NCBI GenBank assembly: GCA_041603535.1
Contig: JBFIEE010000003.1
Span: 46,916 to 110,915 of the forward strand
DNA length: 64,000 nt
Direction of reading: 5' to 3'
From: HB2-32-21 sp041603535
GTDB taxonomy: Bacteria; Pseudomonadota; Gammaproteobacteria; Pseudomonadales; Porticoccaceae
The notes beneath the pieces are model-generated. The model ran no database searches, was not told the DNA's origin, and saw nothing but the letters and a program-made list of their open reading frames with translations. Made by a program: the position numbers and the translations under genes. Of this stretch, positions 34,923 through 44,915 are shown piece by piece; position 1 is the first letter of the stretch; each line of letters starts with the position of its first letter.

Positions 34923-35720
34923 ATGACTAGCGTCAGTATGCGAGATATGTTGCAAGCGGGTGTACATTTTGGCCACCAGACCCGCTTTTGGAATCCGAAA
35001 ATGAGCCCTTACATATTCGGTGCACGGAACAAAATCCACGTTATAAATCTTGAGCACACCTTGCCGGCCTTTAATGCCGCGTTGGAACAGGTGCGTCAGT
35101 TGGCCGCCAATGGCAACAAAATTCTGTTTGTCGGCACCAAACGTGCTGCTCAAAAAATAGTCAAGGAGGAAGCGGAAAGAGCGGGCATGCCCTACGTGAG
35201 CAATCGCTGGTTGGGTGGTATGTTGACCAACTATAAAACCATTCGTGCCTCCATCAAGCGCTATCGGGATTTGCAGGAGCAGAGCAAAGATGGCACCTTT
35301 GACAAGCTGACTAAAAAAGAGGCCTTGATGCGAATTCGCATGATGGAGAAGCTGGAGCGCTCTATCGGCGGTATCAATAATATGGGTGGTTTGCCGGATG
35401 CCTTATTCGTGATTGACGTGGATCATGAGCGTATCGCCGTGCAAGAGGCCAACAAGCTTGGTATTCCGGTGATTGGAATTGTCGACACCAATAGCGATCC
35501 AGATGGGGTAGATGTCGTGATTCCCGGCAATGACGACGCCATCCGTGCCGTTGGCTTATACGTGAAAGCGATGGCTGATGCGGTTCTGGAGGGCAAAAAT
35601 GGTGGTGCTGATCTGTCGGTCCGTGACGAATTTGTTGAAGTGACCGACGAAGTATCTGACCCGGTTGCCGGGCAGACCGAAACCTCGGCCACCGAAGAGC
35701 AGACTGCTTCGCAGGAATAG
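34923..35720 (+). CDS. rpsB: 30S ribosomal protein S2
   Basis: A 265-residue S2 protein beginning MTSVSMRDMLQAGVHFGHQTRFWNPKM. It contains FVGTKRAAQKIVKEEAER, RWLGGMLTNYKTIRAS and PDALFVIDVDHERIAVQEANKLGIPV, all diagnostic. The acidic C-terminal tail (about 25 residues) is longer than in E. coli. The start at 34923 follows AGGAAAAG. First gene of rpsB-tsf. Confidence 0.98.
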   Translation: MTSVSMRDMLQAGVHFGHQTRFWNPKMSPYIFGARNKIHVINLEHTLPAFNAALEQVRQLAANGNKILFVGTKRAAQKIVKEEAERAGMPYVSNRWLGGMLTNYKTIRASIKRYRDLQEQSKDGTFDKLTKKEALMRIRMMEKLERSIGGINNMGGLPDALFVIDVDHERIAVQEANKLGIPVIGIVDTNSDPDGVDVVIPGNDDAIRAVGLYVKAMADAVLEGKNGGADLSVRDEFVEVTDEVSDPVAGQTETSATEEQTASQE

Positions 35721-35760
35721 ACAAACGATTGGCAGAGGTATTCAGTACCCTGCTGCGTGG

Positions 35761-35791
35761 GACAAAAAGGGGGCGCTGCCCCCTTTTTGTC
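35761..35791 (+). terminator. Perfect 14-bp hairpin between rpsB and tsf
   Basis: GACAAAAAGGGGGC and GCCCCCTTTTTGTC pair perfectly around a 3-nt loop (GCT). The U-rich side lies inside the stem and is followed by GTC rather than more Us. It probably acts as an attenuator setting the S2:EF-Ts ratio, and could terminate in either direction. Confidence 0.8.
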
Positions 35792-35825
35792 AGCTAACAA
35801 TTGAACAATTGAGAGGATTTCCCGT

Positions 35826-36692
35826 ATGACAGCTATCAAGGCTTCCCAGGTTAAAGAACTTCGTGAGCGAACAGGGCTGGGGATGATGGAATGTAAAAAT
35901 GCGCTGGTTGATGCAGCTGGCGACATTGAGAAAGCCATTGAAGATTTACGTAAATCAAGCGGCATGAAGGCGGCAAAGAAAGCTGGCCGCACCGCTGCCG
36001 ACGGCATTGTTGCTTTACGGGTCGCTGAAGATGGAAGCTATGGCGTCATTGTTGAAGTAAATTCGGAAACTGATTTTGTCGCCCGGGATGATAACTTCAA
36101 GGACTTTGTTGCGATGGTGGTCGACAGAGCTTTCGCTGGCAAGCTCGCCAGTGCAGCAGATGTTATGGATGCCGATATGGAGGCCACACGGCAGGCGCTG
36201 GTGCAAAAGATTGGAGAAAACATCAGTGTGCGCAGGGTCGAATTAGTGCAGGCCCCATTGCTTGGTGGCTATGTGCACAGTAACAATCGCATTGCCGTGC
36301 TTGTCGCATTGCAAGGTGGCGACGACGCTCTGGCCAAGGACGTCGCCATGCACGTCGCCGCGGTTAATCCACAGGTGGCGACCCCGGATGAAATGCCGGC
36401 TGACGTAATTGCCAAGGAAAAAGAGATTTATATGGCGCAGGCGCGAGAAAGTGGCAAGCCCGATGATATCATTGAGAAAATGGTGTCTGGACGAGTCAAT
36501 AAGTTTCTTGCTGAAAGCAGTCTCGTTGAACAGCCGTTCGTCAAGGACCCGGATGTCAAGGTGGGTAAGCTCTTAAAGGATCGCGGCGCGGAGATCAAAG
36601 GTTTTGTTCGCTTTGAAGTCGGTGAAGGTATCGAGGTCGAGGCAGTTGATTTCGCCGCAGAGGTGGCCGCGCAGGTGAAGGCGAAGGAATAG
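35826..36692 (+). CDS. tsf: Elongation factor Ts
   Basis: Guanine-nucleotide exchange factor for EF-Tu, 288 residues. It has the N-terminal UBA-like domain with ELRERTGLGMMECKNALVDAAGD, the exchange-motif region SETDFVARDDNFKDFV (about residues 76-91), and the C-terminal QPFVKDPDVKVG. GAGAGGATTT upstream provides the ribosome binding site. Confidence 0.98.
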   Translation: MTAIKASQVKELRERTGLGMMECKNALVDAAGDIEKAIEDLRKSSGMKAAKKAGRTAADGIVALRVAEDGSYGVIVEVNSETDFVARDDNFKDFVAMVVDRAFAGKLASAADVMDADMEATRQALVQKIGENISVRRVELVQAPLLGGYVHSNNRIAVLVALQGGDDALAKDVAMHVAAVNPQVATPDEMPADVIAKEKEIYMAQARESGKPDDIIEKMVSGRVNKFLAESSLVEQPFVKDPDVKVGKLLKDRGAEIKGFVRFEVGEGIEVEAVDFAAEVAAQVKAKE

Positions 36693-36728
36693 CACTATAA
36701 GGTGTAACCAGTCAGGGCGGGAGTGATG

Positions 36729-37493
36729 ATGTCGGGCAGCGGCAGCAAGGATAAAAAATATAAGCGCATTCTGCTCAAACTGAGCGGCGAGGAGCTTGTT
36801 GGCGATGAAACTTTTGGCATCGACCCCAGGGTACTTGATCGCACAGCGCGGGAAATTGGTCAGCTGGTGGGTATCGGGGTGCAGGTGGGCCTGGTTATCG
36901 GTGGTGGCAACCTGTTTCGTGGCGCCGCCCTGAATGCAGCCGGGATGGATCGAGTCACCGGTGATCATATGGGTATGCTTGCCACCGTGATGAATAGTCT
37001 GGCGATGCGAGACGCTCTGGATCGCAACGGCATAACTGCGCGGGTGATGTCTGCGATTCCTGTGGACGGCGTGGTAGAACATTATGATCGTCGGCGGGCA
37101 ATTGGTTGTTTGTCTGCCGGTGAGGTGGTGATTTTCTCTGCCGGCACTGGCAACCCGCTGTTTACGACCGACTCTGCGGCCTGTTTGAGAGGGATCGAAA
37201 TCAACGCCGAGCTGGTTCTTAAGGCGACCAAAGTAGATGGAGTTTACTCGGCAGACCCGTTAAAGGCGCCTGATGCGAAACGCTTTAAGCGTTTGACCTA
37301 CGATCAGGTGCTCGAGAAAAAGCTTGAGGTCATGGATTTTACTGCGATTTGCCTGTGCCGGGAGCACGGTATGCCGGTGAGGGTTTTTCGCATGTCAAAA
37401 CCAGGCGCATTATTGGATATCATGATCGGCGGTGACGAAGGAACCCTGATAGAGGAGGGTGTCGTTACAGACACTAGCAGACGAGAGGCCTGA
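36729..37493 (+). CDS. pyrH: UMP kinase
   Basis: Bacterial hexameric UMP kinase (254 residues) making UDP. RILLKLSGEELVG, VIGGGNLFRG, GMDRVTGDHMGMLATVMN, FSAGTGNPLFTTDSAA and KATKVDGVYSADP are all present. Three starts are possible (GTG 36723, ATG 36726, ATG 36729); GGGAG at 36719-36723 fits the ATG at 36729 best. Lies in tsf-pyrH-frr order. Confidence 0.97.
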   Translation: MSGSGSKDKKYKRILLKLSGEELVGDETFGIDPRVLDRTAREIGQLVGIGVQVGLVIGGGNLFRGAALNAAGMDRVTGDHMGMLATVMNSLAMRDALDRNGITARVMSAIPVDGVVEHYDRRRAIGCLSAGEVVIFSAGTGNPLFTTDSAACLRGIEINAELVLKATKVDGVYSADPLKAPDAKRFKRLTYDQVLEKKLEVMDFTAICLCREHGMPVRVFRMSKPGALLDIMIGGDEGTLIEEGVVTDTSRREA

Positions 37494-37495
37494 AT

Positions 37496-38053
37496 ATGAT
37501 TAAAGAACTGCAGCAGGATGCTGAGGAGCGCATGGAAAAAACCCTTGAAGCCTTGCATCACGCCATGAATAAAATCCGTACCGGTAGAGCGCATCCGAGT
37601 ATCCTGGAATCGATTATGGTCTCTTACTATGGCAGCGATACGCCGCTTACCCAGATGGCCAATGTGTCGGTGGTCGATGCGCGCACCCTGTCCGTTGCGG
37701 CCTGGGATAAAACCCAGGTACCCGCTATTGAAAAAGCGATTATGAAATCCGACCTGGGACTCAACCCTGCCACAGCCGGAGAAGTCATTCGTATTCCGAT
37801 GCCAGCGCTCACCGAGGAAACCCGGAAAGGTTATATCAGGCAGGCGCGGCAGGAGGCTGAAAATTCGAAGGTCTCAATACGGAATATTCGTCGCGATGTG
37901 TTATCTGATGTCAGAGAGTTGGCCAAAGGAAAAGACATCACTGAAGACGATGAAAGGCGGGCGCAGGATGTGATTCAAAAGTTGACCGACCGATTTGTCG
38001 CCGGGGTTGACGAAGTGTTAGCCGCCAAAGAAAAGGATTTAATGGAAATCTGA
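37496..38053 (+). CDS. frr: Ribosome recycling factor
   Basis: A 185-residue factor that splits post-termination ribosomes with EF-G. It begins MIKELQQDAEERMEKTLEALHHAMNKIRTGRAHPSIL and has the VRIPMP-like segment IRIPMPALTEETRK and RRDVLSDVRELAKGKDITEDDERR. It starts 2 nt after pyrH, so it is translationally coupled. Confidence 0.98.
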   Translation: MIKELQQDAEERMEKTLEALHHAMNKIRTGRAHPSILESIMVSYYGSDTPLTQMANVSVVDARTLSVAAWDKTQVPAIEKAIMKSDLGLNPATAGEVIRIPMPALTEETRKGYIRQARQEAENSKVSIRNIRRDVLSDVRELAKGKDITEDDERRAQDVIQKLTDRFVAGVDEVLAAKEKDLMEI

Positions 38054-38083
38054 GGCCTTGTCTTTGTTACAGGCAATCATTAT

Positions 38084-38842
38084 ATGACCGACTTAACGGC
38101 TCAGCATGTCACGCCCAGACTTCGCCACGTCGCGATTATCATGGACGGCAATAACCGTTGGGCTCGTGAGCGTGGCCTCAATGGCATTGCCGGTCACCGG
38201 GCGGGTGTTGAAAACGTCAGACAGACTCTGGAGGCCTGTCGTCACCACGGCGTGGAAACATTAACGCTGTTTGCTTTTAGCAGTGAAAACTGGCAGCGCC
38301 CCCAAACGGAGGTGCGCGGTTTGATGTCGCTGTTTGCTACTTATATAAGAAAGGAACTTAAAGAATTGAGTGCAAGCAAGGTTCGCCTCAGGGTTATTGG
38401 GGAGCGCAGCAGGTTCAGTGAACGTTTGCGCAGGCGGATCACAAGGGCCGAAGCTCAAACTGCGGGCGGTGAAATGAACCTGGTGCTGGCCGTGGATTAT
38501 GGCGGGCGTTGGGACATTACCCAGGCAGCGCGTAAACTGGCTGACAAGGTCGCCCGAGGCGATATGGCGGTGGAGGAGATTGATGAGCACGCGTTGGAGC
38601 GGCAACTCAGCCTGGCTGACCTGCCGCCGCCGGATTTGTGTATTCGAACAGCCGGCGAGCAGCGCATCAGTAACTTTATGCTGTGGCAGCTCGCGTACAG
38701 CGAATTTTATTTTGCTGATTGTTATTGGCCGGACTTCGATCGCGATGAATTTACGCTGGCTGTAGAGCAGTACCGAAGGCGGGACAGGCGGTTTGGTCTG
38801 AACGCTAGCCAGCTGTCTTTGCCCAGGCAGGAAAGTGCTTAG
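38084..38842 (+). CDS. uppS: Undecaprenyl diphosphate synthase
   Basis: Cis-prenyltransferase (252 residues) making the C55 lipid carrier for peptidoglycan and O-antigen. The catalytic Asp lies in IIMDGNNRWARERG (about residue 22). GHRAGVENVR, TLFAFSSENWQRP and DLCIRTAGEQRISNFMLWQLAYSEFYF are conserved. Its final bases overlap the cdsA start. Confidence 0.97.
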   Translation: MTDLTAQHVTPRLRHVAIIMDGNNRWARERGLNGIAGHRAGVENVRQTLEACRHHGVETLTLFAFSSENWQRPQTEVRGLMSLFATYIRKELKELSASKVRLRVIGERSRFSERLRRRITRAEAQTAGGEMNLVLAVDYGGRWDITQAARKLADKVARGDMAVEEIDEHALERQLSLADLPPPDLCIRTAGEQRISNFMLWQLAYSEFYFADCYWPDFDRDEFTLAVEQYRRRDRRFGLNASQLSLPRQESA

Positions 38843-39689
38843 ACAACGTATTGTCACAGCGATTGTACTTGCTGTTTTTTTTCTGACTGTTCTATTTGGA
38901 TTGCCGCCCATTTTGTTTTCCGCGGTGATGGCTTTGGTCATCGGCTATGCCGCCTGGGAGTGGAGTGCTTTGGCCGGGTTTGCCGGTTTTACTTCGCGCC
39001 TGAGCTATGTGGTGGCACTGTTGGGCGTGCTAGCGCTGGTAGCGGCGTTTCTGGATTTAGATGCAGTCAGCGTGTTTGACGAGCGGATTCGAACCTTGCT
39101 CGCTGGGGCCTGCACGTGGTGGGCGATTGCGCTGTTGTGGCTACAGGGTTATCCCAGTAGCGCTATTTTGTGGGGTCGACGGTGGTTGTGTGCCGGTATG
39201 GGTTTCCTGGTGTTGGTGCCGACGTGGGTGGCCATCAGCGTATTGGCGCATAGTCAACAGGGGGCTTTGCTGGTGCTAGGTGTCGTGTTGTTGGTGGCGC
39301 TGGCCGACATCGGTGCTTTTTTTAGTGGTCGTGCGTTTGGGCGTCACAAGCTGGCCGCGCAAGTCAGTCCCGGAAAAACCTGGGAGGGCCTGGCCGGTGG
39401 TTTGATCGCGATTCTGCTGGTGGTTGCACCATTCGCCTTATACCTGGCGCAGGGTAATGTTCAGCAGGGTGTTCAGGTCGGCGCGTGGTTATTGGTGGCG
39501 GGTGTGACGGGTTTAGCATCGGTGATCGGTGATTTACTTGAAAGTATGGTAAAGCGTCATCGCGGGGTAAAGGATAGCGGCACCATTTTGCCCGGTCACG
39601 GCGGAGTTCTGGATCGCATTGATAGCCTGACCGCAGCATTACCGGTGTTTACACTGCTGTACAGTTTGCTTTATCCGCGCCTGCTATGA
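38835..39689 (+). CDS. cdsA: Phosphatidate cytidylyltransferase
   Basis: Integral membrane enzyme (284 residues) making CDP-diacylglycerol. Eight or so hydrophobic segments are present. The family signature lies near the C-terminus: SPGKTWEGLAGG (about residues 177-188), then SMVKRHRGVKDSGTILPGHGGVLDRIDSL (about 236-264). The GTG start overlaps the uppS stop by 8 nt, indicating coupling. Confidence 0.95.
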   Translation: MLRQRIVTAIVLAVFFLTVLFGLPPILFSAVMALVIGYAAWEWSALAGFAGFTSRLSYVVALLGVLALVAAFLDLDAVSVFDERIRTLLAGACTWWAIALLWLQGYPSSAILWGRRWLCAGMGFLVLVPTWVAISVLAHSQQGALLVLGVVLLVALADIGAFFSGRAFGRHKLAAQVSPGKTWEGLAGGLIAILLVVAPFALYLAQGNVQQGVQVGAWLLVAGVTGLASVIGDLLESMVKRHRGVKDSGTILPGHGGVLDRIDSLTAALPVFTLLYSLLYPRLL

Positions 39690-39773
39690 CGCGCTTGTTG
39701 ATCATAGTTGCAGCCGATCCAGCGCGGCGCGTAGCTGAGCTAGAATCCTGATTGATAGTTTGAAACGGTTGAT

Positions 39774-40991
39774 ATGCAGCAGCTAACCATTCTCGGCTCC
39801 ACCGGCTCAATCGGCGTCAGTACCCTGGACGTTGTCGCGCGTCATCCAGAGCGTTTTACAGTCTTCGCGCTCACCGGCCATAGCCGGGTCGCGGAACTGG
39901 CGGCGCAATGTCAGCGCTTCAAGCCCCGATATGCGGTGGTGGCATCAGCGGTCCTTGCTGAGGAGCTGGCATCCTATGGCCTGCCTGAAACCGAAGTGCT
40001 GTTTGGCGGTGAGGGGCTGGTGACAGTGGCTGGCCACCCGCAGACAGACATTGTGATGGCGGCGATTGTTGGTGCTGCTGGTTTGATGCCGACATTGGCG
40101 GCAGTTAAGGCCGGTAAACGCGTCTTGCTGGCTAACAAGGAGGCGTTGGTTATGGCCGGCGGGCTGTTTATCGCGGCCGTACAGGCCTCTGGCGCTACGC
40201 TGTTGCCCATAGACAGTGAGCACAACGCAATTTTTCAGTGCTTGCCAACCGGTGCGGGGCATACCGGCAGTGCCCCGAGGGTTGCTCAAGCAGAACCTCT
40301 CGGTGTCGGCTGCGCGTTTGGGGTGAGGCGACTTTTGTTGTCTGGATCGGGCGGACCTTTTCGCACCACCCCACTTAATGAGTTGGCGACGGTGACACCC
40401 GATCAAGCATGCGCCCATCCAAATTGGCAGATGGGACGCAAGATTTCTGTAGATTCCGCCACCATGATGAACAAGGGCCTTGAGTTAATCGAGGCTTGCT
40501 GGCTGTTTAATGTCAATGAAGCCCAGGTTGATATAGTGATCCACCCAGAGAGCATCGTGCACTCTCTGGTAGAATACAACGATGGCTCCGTACTGGCGCA
40601 GCTGGGTAATCCGGATATGCGTACCCCTATTGCTCATGCGCTCGGTTGGCCGGAGCGTATTGAATCGGGCGTGGCCGCGCTGGATCTGGTGGCGACCGGA
40701 TCATTAAATTTTGAGCGCCCAGATTTACAACGGTTTCCGTGTCTTGGTCTTGCCAGGGCTGCCGCCCGGGAAATGGGTGATGCGCCAGCGGCGCTCAACG
40801 CAGCCAACGAAGTCGCGGTTGAGGCGTTCCTGAGCGGATGGATAGGGTACAGCGCCATAGTGGAAATCGTCGATGGCGTTATGCAAGTGTGGGACACTGC
40901 TGAACCAGTCGAGTTGGCGGAAGTCCAACTGGCTGATCAGCGCGCACGGGCGCTGGCTAATGGCTATGTAGCCAAAATCAGGCGCGGCTAA
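39774..40991 (+). CDS. dxr: 1-deoxy-D-xylulose 5-phosphate reductoisomerase
   Basis: Second enzyme of the MEP isoprenoid pathway, 405 residues. The NADPH-binding LGSTGSIGVSTLDVV opens the protein. NKEALVMAGGLF, PIDSEHNAIFQCLP, LLSGSGGPFRTTPL, HPNWQMGRKISVDSATMMNKGLELIEA and HPESIVHSLVEYNDGSVLAQLG follow in order, including the metal-binding Asp/Glu residues and the flexible-loop sequence. Confidence 0.97.
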   Translation: MQQLTILGSTGSIGVSTLDVVARHPERFTVFALTGHSRVAELAAQCQRFKPRYAVVASAVLAEELASYGLPETEVLFGGEGLVTVAGHPQTDIVMAAIVGAAGLMPTLAAVKAGKRVLLANKEALVMAGGLFIAAVQASGATLLPIDSEHNAIFQCLPTGAGHTGSAPRVAQAEPLGVGCAFGVRRLLLSGSGGPFRTTPLNELATVTPDQACAHPNWQMGRKISVDSATMMNKGLELIEACWLFNVNEAQVDIVIHPESIVHSLVEYNDGSVLAQLGNPDMRTPIAHALGWPERIESGVAALDLVATGSLNFERPDLQRFPCLGLARAAAREMGDAPAALNAANEVAVEAFLSGWIGYSAIVEIVDGVMQVWDTAEPVELAEVQLADQRARALANGYVAKIRRG

Positions 40992-41133
40992 CGCAAGTGA
41001 ATACGCACGGTCGCTGTTATCGATGGTGCGATGGTTTTGGCGTAGCGGTTTGTTGGGATACGCGTATTTAGACAGTCGGTAAGACCGTTGGATGTTCGTT
41101 AGTAAATTACTGTAAACGGATTCAGGATAACGC

Positions 41134-42489
41134 ATGGCAATTGTCGAAATGATCCTTTACACGCTGTTGGTGCTTGGCGTGTTGATCACTTTTCACGAAT
41201 TCGGTCATTTTTGGGTGGCGCGACGCTGTGGCATCAAGGTGGTCAGGTTTTCGATTGGTTTTGGTCCGCCCTTGTTGCGCTGGCGCGACCGCCATGACAC
41301 AGAGTTTGTCATCGCCGCCTTACCGCTGGGCGGTTACGTCAAGATGGTTGATGAACGGGAGGGGGAGGTTGCCGAAGCTGATTTAGCCCACGCCTTTAAC
41401 CGCAAGTCAGTGGGTCAGCGTATGGCGACGGTGGCCGCTGGTCCTCTGGCGAACTTTCTGCTGGCCATTATTGCTTACTGGATAGTCTACATGCTGGGTG
41501 TCCAGGGTATGGCGCCGGTAATTGATGAGGTGATGCCAGGTTCTGTGGCTGCTGCCGCAGGACTGGAAAGCGGTCAGGAAATCGTTGCCGTTGACGGGCG
41601 ACCGACTGCAACCTGGCAGGAGCTGGGCGAGCAGTTGGTGAGTCGCCTGGGTGAAAATAGCACGATCCGTTTTACGGTTCGATACCCGGATTCCGAGCTT
41701 CAATATGACAACGTAGCAGAGCTGTCGGGGTGGGACATTGATGCCCGTCATCCAGATCCGATTGGCAGTATCGGTATCAAATTGTTTCAGCCAAAAGTTT
41801 TGCCCATTGCCGAAGCCCTTACTGCCGGAGACCCGGCTGAGGTTGCAGGTATGCAGGCGGGAGACCTGGTGTTATCGGCTGACGGCAAGGCAATGCCGGA
41901 CTGGTCAATCTGGGTCGAATATGTCAGGGAAAGGCCACAGCAAACCATGCTGGTACTGATCGAACGCGGCGGACAGACAATTCCCCTTAGCGTTACGCCA
42001 AAATCTGTCGCCACAGAGGATGATCAGGTGATTGGCCAGGTGGGGATGTCAGTGGTTGCCCCCGAATTACCAGCTGATCTGTTTCGAGAAAGCAAATACG
42101 GTGTCATCGGCGCACTTGGCAAGGCCTGGTCGCAAACCGGTAAGACATCGCTGATGATTCTTTCGTCCATCAAGAAAATGATTGTTGGGGAGATTTCGGT
42201 TGAGCACTTGAGTGGGCCTATCACCATTGCTAAAGTGGCGGGCGCTTCCGCCAGCTATGGATTGGTGCCCTTTTTGCAGTTTATGGCCTTGCTCAGCGTT
42301 AGTTTGGGCGTGCTGAATTTGCTGCCCGTGCCTGTACTCGATGGTGGCCACCTCGCTTACTACACCGTTGAAATAGTTAAGGGTAGCCCTGTGTCTGACC
42401 GGATTCAGGAGATGGGCTATCGGGTCGGTCTGTTTTTGGTCGTTGGTTTGATGGTGCTGGCGCTATACAATGACGTTGCACGGCTATAA
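41134..42489 (+). CDS. rseP: RIP metalloprotease RseP
   Basis: Site-2 protease in the inner membrane that cleaves anti-sigma-E RseA. The 451-residue protein has the zinc motif HEFGH (about residues 22-26) in its first helix, PLGGYVKM, two periplasmic PDZ domains (about 110-290) and the second metal-ligand motif NLLPVPVLDGG (about 391-401). It lies directly upstream of bamA, as usual. Confidence 0.97.
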   Translation: MAIVEMILYTLLVLGVLITFHEFGHFWVARRCGIKVVRFSIGFGPPLLRWRDRHDTEFVIAALPLGGYVKMVDEREGEVAEADLAHAFNRKSVGQRMATVAAGPLANFLLAIIAYWIVYMLGVQGMAPVIDEVMPGSVAAAAGLESGQEIVAVDGRPTATWQELGEQLVSRLGENSTIRFTVRYPDSELQYDNVAELSGWDIDARHPDPIGSIGIKLFQPKVLPIAEALTAGDPAEVAGMQAGDLVLSADGKAMPDWSIWVEYVRERPQQTMLVLIERGGQTIPLSVTPKSVATEDDQVIGQVGMSVVAPELPADLFRESKYGVIGALGKAWSQTGKTSLMILSSIKKMIVGEISVEHLSGPITIAKVAGASASYGLVPFLQFMALLSVSLGVLNLLPVPVLDGGHLAYYTVEIVKGSPVSDRIQEMGYRVGLFLVVGLMVLALYNDVARL

Positions 42490-42533
42490 GTGATCGTTTA
42501 GATATTAACAACCAAAGAGTTAACCAAGCTTAC

Positions 42534-44849
42534 ATGAAACGACTTTTACTGCCGTTGCTGTTCTGTTTTGTTCCCCTGTTAGCTGTCGCCGACGTTTTCC
42601 AGGTCGAAGATATTCGCATTGACGGCCTGCAGCGGGTGTCGGCGGGCACTGTGTTTGCGGCACTGCCGGTGAGCGCTGGAGAGCTGGTTGATGAGGAGGG
42701 TATTCGCGAAGCTACTCGCGCATTGTTCCAGACCGGCTATTTTGATGATATTCGCATTGCCCGTGACAACAACGTTCTGGTCATTATTGTTGCCGAGCGA
42801 CCTGCCGTGGCCGAGATCAATATCACCGGTAATAAGGCTATCGAGACCGAGCAGTTGCTAGACGCCTTGCGCGGCGCCGGGTTGGCTGAAGGGCAGATCT
42901 TTCGAGAGGCGGTATTGCAGGGTATGAGCCAGGAGTTGCGTCGACAATACGTGTCCCAGGGCCGTTATGGGGCGGATGTGGTGTCGGAAGTGCGCGAGTT
43001 GCCTCGTAATCGTGTCGCGGTCGACCTGACGATAGATGAAGGAAAAGTCGCCGCCATCAAGCACATCAATGTAGTCGGCAATTCGGCGTTTGACGACGAG
43101 CAATTGGTGGATCTGTTCGAATTGAAAACGACAGGGCTGCTGTCTTTTTTTCGCAACGATGACAAGTACGCCCGTGAAAAGCTGGCCGGCGATCTGGAGC
43201 GCCTCGAATCATGGTACCTGGATCGGGGTTATCTGAAGTTTGCCATTGATTCGACGCAGGTCTCCATAAACCCGGATCGGGATACCGTGTTTGTCACGGT
43301 GAATGTCACAGAAGGTGATGTCTATACGGTGAGCAAGGTCGAGTTGGCGGGCGAACTGATTTTGCCCGAAGAGCAATTGCAGGCGCTGGTATTAATGCGC
43401 GAAGGTTTGACCTTCTCGCAAGTTTTGATGACCACCACGAAAGAGCTATTCACCAAGCTGCTCGGTGCAGAAGGCTACACCTTTGCTGAAGTAGAAGGGT
43501 ATCCCGAAGTCAACGAAGAAGATAAAACTGCCAAGGTCACCTTCTTCATTAACCCTGGTAAGCGGGCCTATGTGCGACGTATAGAGTTCCGCGGAAATAC
43601 CAAAACTGATGACGAAGTGCTGCGTCGGGAAATGCGCCAGATGGAAGCGGCGTCGGCCTCAACCGAGCTGATTGAGCACTCCAAGGTTCGGCTCGAACGA
43701 CTGGGTCATTTCAAGGAAGTAAAGGTTGAAAACCGGGAGGTTCCAGGCACCAATGACCAGTTGGACGTTTTCTATACAGTTGAGGAGCAACCGTCTGGTA
43801 GTATCGGTGCCAGTTTAGGGGTGGCGCAGGGCTCAGGCATTATTCTCGGCGGTAATATTCAGGAAAAGAACTTTCTTGGCACGGGTAATGCGGTCAGCCT
43901 GGGATTGAGCCGAAGCAAGTACCGGACAAGTGCTACGCTGGCTTACAGTGACCCCTATTTCACCAAGGACGGCGTGAGTGCCGGGTACAGTTTCTCTTAC
44001 GTATCCACGGATTATGGTGACTTCGATGTTGCCGAATATACCTCGGACAGCTTTACCACAGGCATTTCCTTTGGATACCCGCTCAGCGAAACGTCGAGAA
44101 TAAGTTACGGATTAAGTGTCGAGCAGTTGTCGATTGACGTGGGCTTGTTTCCCACCGCCGAAATTGTCGAATTTTTGGCGGAAAATGGTGACAGCTATAC
44201 CATGTTGACCGGTGATCTGAATTGGTCTCAGTCGACATTGAATCGCGGCATCCTGGCGACGCGGGGAGCATCGCAACGTATCGGCATTGAGTTCACGGTG
44301 CCTGGCGTCGATCTCGAATACTACAAGCTGAGCTACGCGGGACAATATTTCAAGCCTCTGACCCGTGATTTCGTTATACATTTACGGACTGATCTTGGCT
44401 ATGGCGCCGCACTGGGCTCTGACGGTCGACTACCGTTTTTCAAAAATTATTTCGGCGGAGGCTTTGGCTCGGTGCGTGGTTTCAAACGAAATTCTCTGGG
44501 GCCTCAGGACACGCCCTTCGGCGGCTTTTTCGATTCAGATCCTTTTGGAGGTAACGTCAAAGTGGTGGGCAGCGCCGAGCTAATTTTCCCTGTGCCTTTT
44601 ATGAAGGATAATCGTAGTTTACAGGCGGCGGTATTCTTTGACGCAGGCAACGTATTCGATACCGACTGTAGTCCTACGCAGGTCAATTGTTTGAGTCCCG
44701 ATTTGGGTGAGTTACGTTATTCATTCGGTGTTGGCGGCACGTGGATAAGCGGATTTGGACCTATAACCGTAAGCCTTGCGTCAGCGCTTAACGACAATGA
44801 GTTCGACGAGACCGAAGTGTTCCAGTTCTCCATGGGACAGGGTTTCTAA
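42534..44849 (+). CDS. bamA: Outer membrane protein assembly factor BamA
   Basis: Core of the BAM machine inserting beta-barrels. The 771-residue precursor has a signal peptide ending VAD near residue 20 and five POTRA domains (about 22-420). A 16-strand Omp85 barrel follows with the conserved VRGF in GSVRGFKRNSLGPQD (about 643-657), and it ends in a terminal aromatic (GQGF). It pairs functionally with bamC in this window. Confidence 0.98.
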   Translation: MKRLLLPLLFCFVPLLAVADVFQVEDIRIDGLQRVSAGTVFAALPVSAGELVDEEGIREATRALFQTGYFDDIRIARDNNVLVIIVAERPAVAEINITGNKAIETEQLLDALRGAGLAEGQIFREAVLQGMSQELRRQYVSQGRYGADVVSEVRELPRNRVAVDLTIDEGKVAAIKHINVVGNSAFDDEQLVDLFELKTTGLLSFFRNDDKYAREKLAGDLERLESWYLDRGYLKFAIDSTQVSINPDRDTVFVTVNVTEGDVYTVSKVELAGELILPEEQLQALVLMREGLTFSQVLMTTTKELFTKLLGAEGYTFAEVEGYPEVNEEDKTAKVTFFINPGKRAYVRRIEFRGNTKTDDEVLRREMRQMEAASASTELIEHSKVRLERLGHFKEVKVENREVPGTNDQLDVFYTVEEQPSGSIGASLGVAQGSGIILGGNIQEKNFLGTGNAVSLGLSRSKYRTSATLAYSDPYFTKDGVSAGYSFSYVSTDYGDFDVAEYTSDSFTTGISFGYPLSETSRISYGLSVEQLSIDVGLFPTAEIVEFLAENGDSYTMLTGDLNWSQSTLNRGILATRGASQRIGIEFTVPGVDLEYYKLSYAGQYFKPLTRDFVIHLRTDLGYGAALGSDGRLPFFKNYFGGGFGSVRGFKRNSLGPQDTPFGGFFDSDPFGGNVKVVGSAELIFPVPFMKDNRSLQAAVFFDAGNVFDTDCSPTQVNCLSPDLGELRYSFGVGGTWISGFGPITVSLASALNDNEFDETEVFQFSMGQGF

Positions 44850-44915
44850 ATAGTAGTTAAAAAGACGGCTAGATAAGTAGGTTAACAGCGAGATACACGA
44901 AAATTGAGGTGGTAT

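Noticed and set aside
40240..40350. Suspected insertion in dxr between FQCLP and the GSGGPFR motif
   Set aside because: E. coli Dxr has a segment of similar length there, and total length (405) is normal.
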